From Perkinsus olseni (taxonomy: Eukaryota; Perkinsozoa; Perkinsida; Perkinsidae): a DNA stretch of 55,209 nucleotides. This document shows positions 53,444-55,209 of this stretch, piece by piece. The notes under the pieces are model-generated. The model did no database searches. It was not told where the DNA came from and saw nothing but the letters and a program-made list of their open reading frames with translations. The stretch covers positions 1 through 55,209 of the forward strand of contig JABANP010000350.1 in the NCBI GenBank assembly GCA_013115135.1. Reading direction: 5' to 3'. The position numbers were made by a program, and so were the translations under genes. The stretch's first letter is position 1. Every line of letters begins with the position of its first letter.

Positions 53444-55207
53444 TTATGCACCCAATGCAGAATCACGGATCTCATCGGCCTCCTTCTGAGTGGTCTTATA
53501 ACGAAGTCTCAATTCAGCAAACTGCTCTGGTGTGGCTTGGAAGTCTTGGAAGCCAGCAGCACGAAGCCACTCAGTTGATGGACCATAGCCAACTTGAGTA
53601 TAACCCCAATCAGAATAACCATTCTGATATTTCCCGAGAAGAGTATAATGCAGATTGAGCCACTTCTCGGTAACGTAGTCGCCGAAGTCAGCCATCTGCG
53701 ACTCAACTTCATCAGGGGTTTGGGTGGCCATCATCACATCAACTTGATGCTCGATCTCGTACTGAGCCTTCCTCACGTCATTGATCATGTACATGTACTT
53801 GAGATCCATGACGTTAGAGATAGCCTCAGACGCCCACCAGAGTGACTTCTTGCTGAACTCACCCTGCCAAGCATACTCGAGAGCAGGGATAGACTTGACA
53901 GTCTGATCGTGTTTGACAATAATGGGAATGTAGACACTTGCATGAGGGGTCATGGGGGCGAAATAAATAACATTGTAGTCCTTGTACGTAACAGCAATGT
54001 AAGAATACATAGTACGGTAAAGAGAGATTGCCCTTTCCCAAGCACCGTGCTGGAAGGTAGCCTCAGCACGTCCACCAGCATATCTATTGGGAGTCTTGAA
54101 GGGGCCGCCAGCAACGACATGATCAGTCAAGTCGTAAGCAGTTCCCTCCATATGATCCCTGTAGAGACGCTTCATGAAGTCGATGGTGACGGGTTCATCG
54201 GGCTCCACTGAGAAGGGGTAAGTCGGATGGTCCCATTCGACGCCAAGGGTGGGGTCAAGGTTGAGCGAAGGGGCGAAAAGAGAAAGACCCCTCCATACAC
54301 GACGACCGGAGTAATAAGGGTTGTTGTACTCGCTGACACTGTACGTGGCAGCAAAGTCCAAAAGACCCTCGCCATTCCACCAACCAAGTCTCAAGGCGAT
54401 ATCGAAGATGTTGTCGGAGAACATGAAGTTGTCACCATCGGTAGGATCGATCTCCCGAATAACGAAGACGTTCGGGACGATAGTCGCATGACCCTTTGGG
54501 ACCCTTTGAGCAGCCCAAACCGCACCTTCGGCGGTGTCATCAGCCAGGATGTGGAAGACCCAGACCTCCGAACCATCGGCAATAGTCAAAGCCTCACCAG
54601 CCTCCTTCACACCAACGGAACCATAGAAACCGTGCTCCTCAGCGAGCTTGCCCATAGTCTGTATGGCACACCTGGCGGTTGAGCAAACCTCAAGGGCGAT
54701 ATCAGACAACTCGCCGACCCAGAACAAGGCACCGCTGCCGTTCGGACCCTCTCCTTTCGGAACAGAACTCAAACGGCCGCTGCAACTACTCTCACCCATG
54801 GACAGACCAGCTTCGTTCATAACACCATAAGCGGCATCCCAGTAGCCGTAAGTTGTCCCTTCAGGCATGTCAATATACCCGATGGGGACACTAGGCTTCT
54901 GGTCAGGGGAGGTCGGGGCGTAGCTGGGGGCTCGAGAGGCATCGACAATCCTCGGGTAGTTCTGAAACTGCTTGTAGACAGCTCTCTTCTCGCCTGGCCC
55001 ATAAGTCTTCGGTGGGACGTGTACCATTCGGAAATCGAGAGGACTTCCATCGGCACTTGTCGCAGCGATGCACCCGCCGTCAGCGGTGGCGGCACAATCA
55101 ACAGCAGTAGCTGTACAATGGTCATGATCTAGACGATCACGAGGCGCAGAAGGGGCCGCTGCGCTCAGACCGGCCGAGGCCAATAGAGCCAACGTGAATG
55201 AAAGCAT
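53444..55207 (-). CDS. Secreted C69-family dipeptidase
   Basis: An intronless frame of 587 residues starting at the window edge (ATG at 55207-55205) and complete. MLSFTLALLASAGLSAA is a signal peptide. After a short pro-segment comes HCTATAVDCAATADGG; by family analogy Cys31 would be the N-terminal nucleophile exposed by processing, as in Ntn-hydrolase dipeptidases of family C69. The conserved AYGVMNEAGLSMGESSCSG and the domain continuing through DGSEVWVFHILADD support the call. It would cleave dipeptides outside the cell or in vacuoles (inference). The lack of introns contrasts with all neighbours except the exonuclease. Codon use favours C-ending codons, suggesting high expression. Confidence 0.9.
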   Translation of the reverse strand: MLSFTLALLASAGLSAAAPSAPRDRLDHDHCTATAVDCAATADGGCIAATSADGSPLDFRMVHVPPKTYGPGEKRAVYKQFQNYPRIVDASRAPSYAPTSPDQKPSVPIGYIDMPEGTTYGYWDAAYGVMNEAGLSMGESSCSGRLSSVPKGEGPNGSGALFWVGELSDIALEVCSTARCAIQTMGKLAEEHGFYGSVGVKEAGEALTIADGSEVWVFHILADDTAEGAVWAAQRVPKGHATIVPNVFVIREIDPTDGDNFMFSDNIFDIALRLGWWNGEGLLDFAATYSVSEYNNPYYSGRRVWRGLSLFAPSLNLDPTLGVEWDHPTYPFSVEPDEPVTIDFMKRLYRDHMEGTAYDLTDHVVAGGPFKTPNRYAGGRAEATFQHGAWERAISLYRTMYSYIAVTYKDYNVIYFAPMTPHASVYIPIIVKHDQTVKSIPALEYAWQGEFSKKSLWWASEAISNVMDLKYMYMINDVRKAQYEIEHQVDVMMATQTPDEVESQMADFGDYVTEKWLNLHYTLLGKYQNGYSDWGYTQVGYGPSTEWLRAAGFQDFQATPEQFAELRLRYKTTQKEADEIRDSALGA

Positions 55208-55209
55208 TT

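Overview
The window is nuclear DNA of a eukaryote. Nearly every gene is split by short GT-AG introns, many only 42-50 nt long. There is a cytosolic ribosomal protein eL32, a mitochondrial uS9, a mitochondrial-type inorganic pyrophosphatase and the SNARE Ykt6. Same-strand genes packed closely together, micro-introns, a GC-AG intron, and secreted C69 dipeptidase and CYC/CWC-repeat surface-type proteins suggest an alveolate protist, most likely Perkinsus or a close relative. That assignment is inference from gene style, not a database match. All gene models were assembled by hand from reading frame, splice phase and comparison between paralogues within the window.

Layout. 0.2-4.3 kb: an RIIa-type dimerisation protein, two small unknown genes, a gene with a mitochondrial-type presequence, and mitochondrial uS9. 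4.6-9.05 kb: three tandem copies of a small three-helix membrane protein gene. 9.5-26.1 kb: four tandem copies (A-D) of a gene family not recognised here. Each copy starts with a two-exon domain that looks ubiquitin-like, followed by a basic (NLS-like) linker, TPR-like helices and a conserved helical tail. 26.1-36.4 kb: a DEDDh exonuclease, eL32, two tandem KH-domain genes, pyrophosphatase and a probable RRM protein. 37.1-42.7 kb: a secreted protein of about 1,570 residues made of CYC/CWC-signature repeats, and a small coiled-coil gene whose possible start overlaps its stop codon. After 43.5 kb most genes are on the minus strand: YKT6, a small ORF, a truncated protein-kinase N-lobe, a GT90 (CAP10-like) glycosyltransferase whose 1.76-kb intron holds a decayed hAT-type transposase, further unassigned exons, and a complete secreted C69 dipeptidase. 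A plus-strand low-complexity acidic gene sits at 45.2-46.6 kb.

The most unusual signal is at DNA level. The introns and spacers of the A-D array, mainly 15.7-22.9 kb, contain at least 21 palindromes with arms of 7 to 31 bp around a single central base. The sequences differ from one another, so they are not copies of one repeat, and none lies in an exon. By simple composition fewer than one would be expected there. The last intron of the paralogues grows from 42 nt (D) and 223 nt (A) to 1,305 nt (B) and 1,736 nt (C), and the two large introns are the ones rich in palindromes. This points to a local mutational process, such as fold-back template switching, acting on a young gene array.
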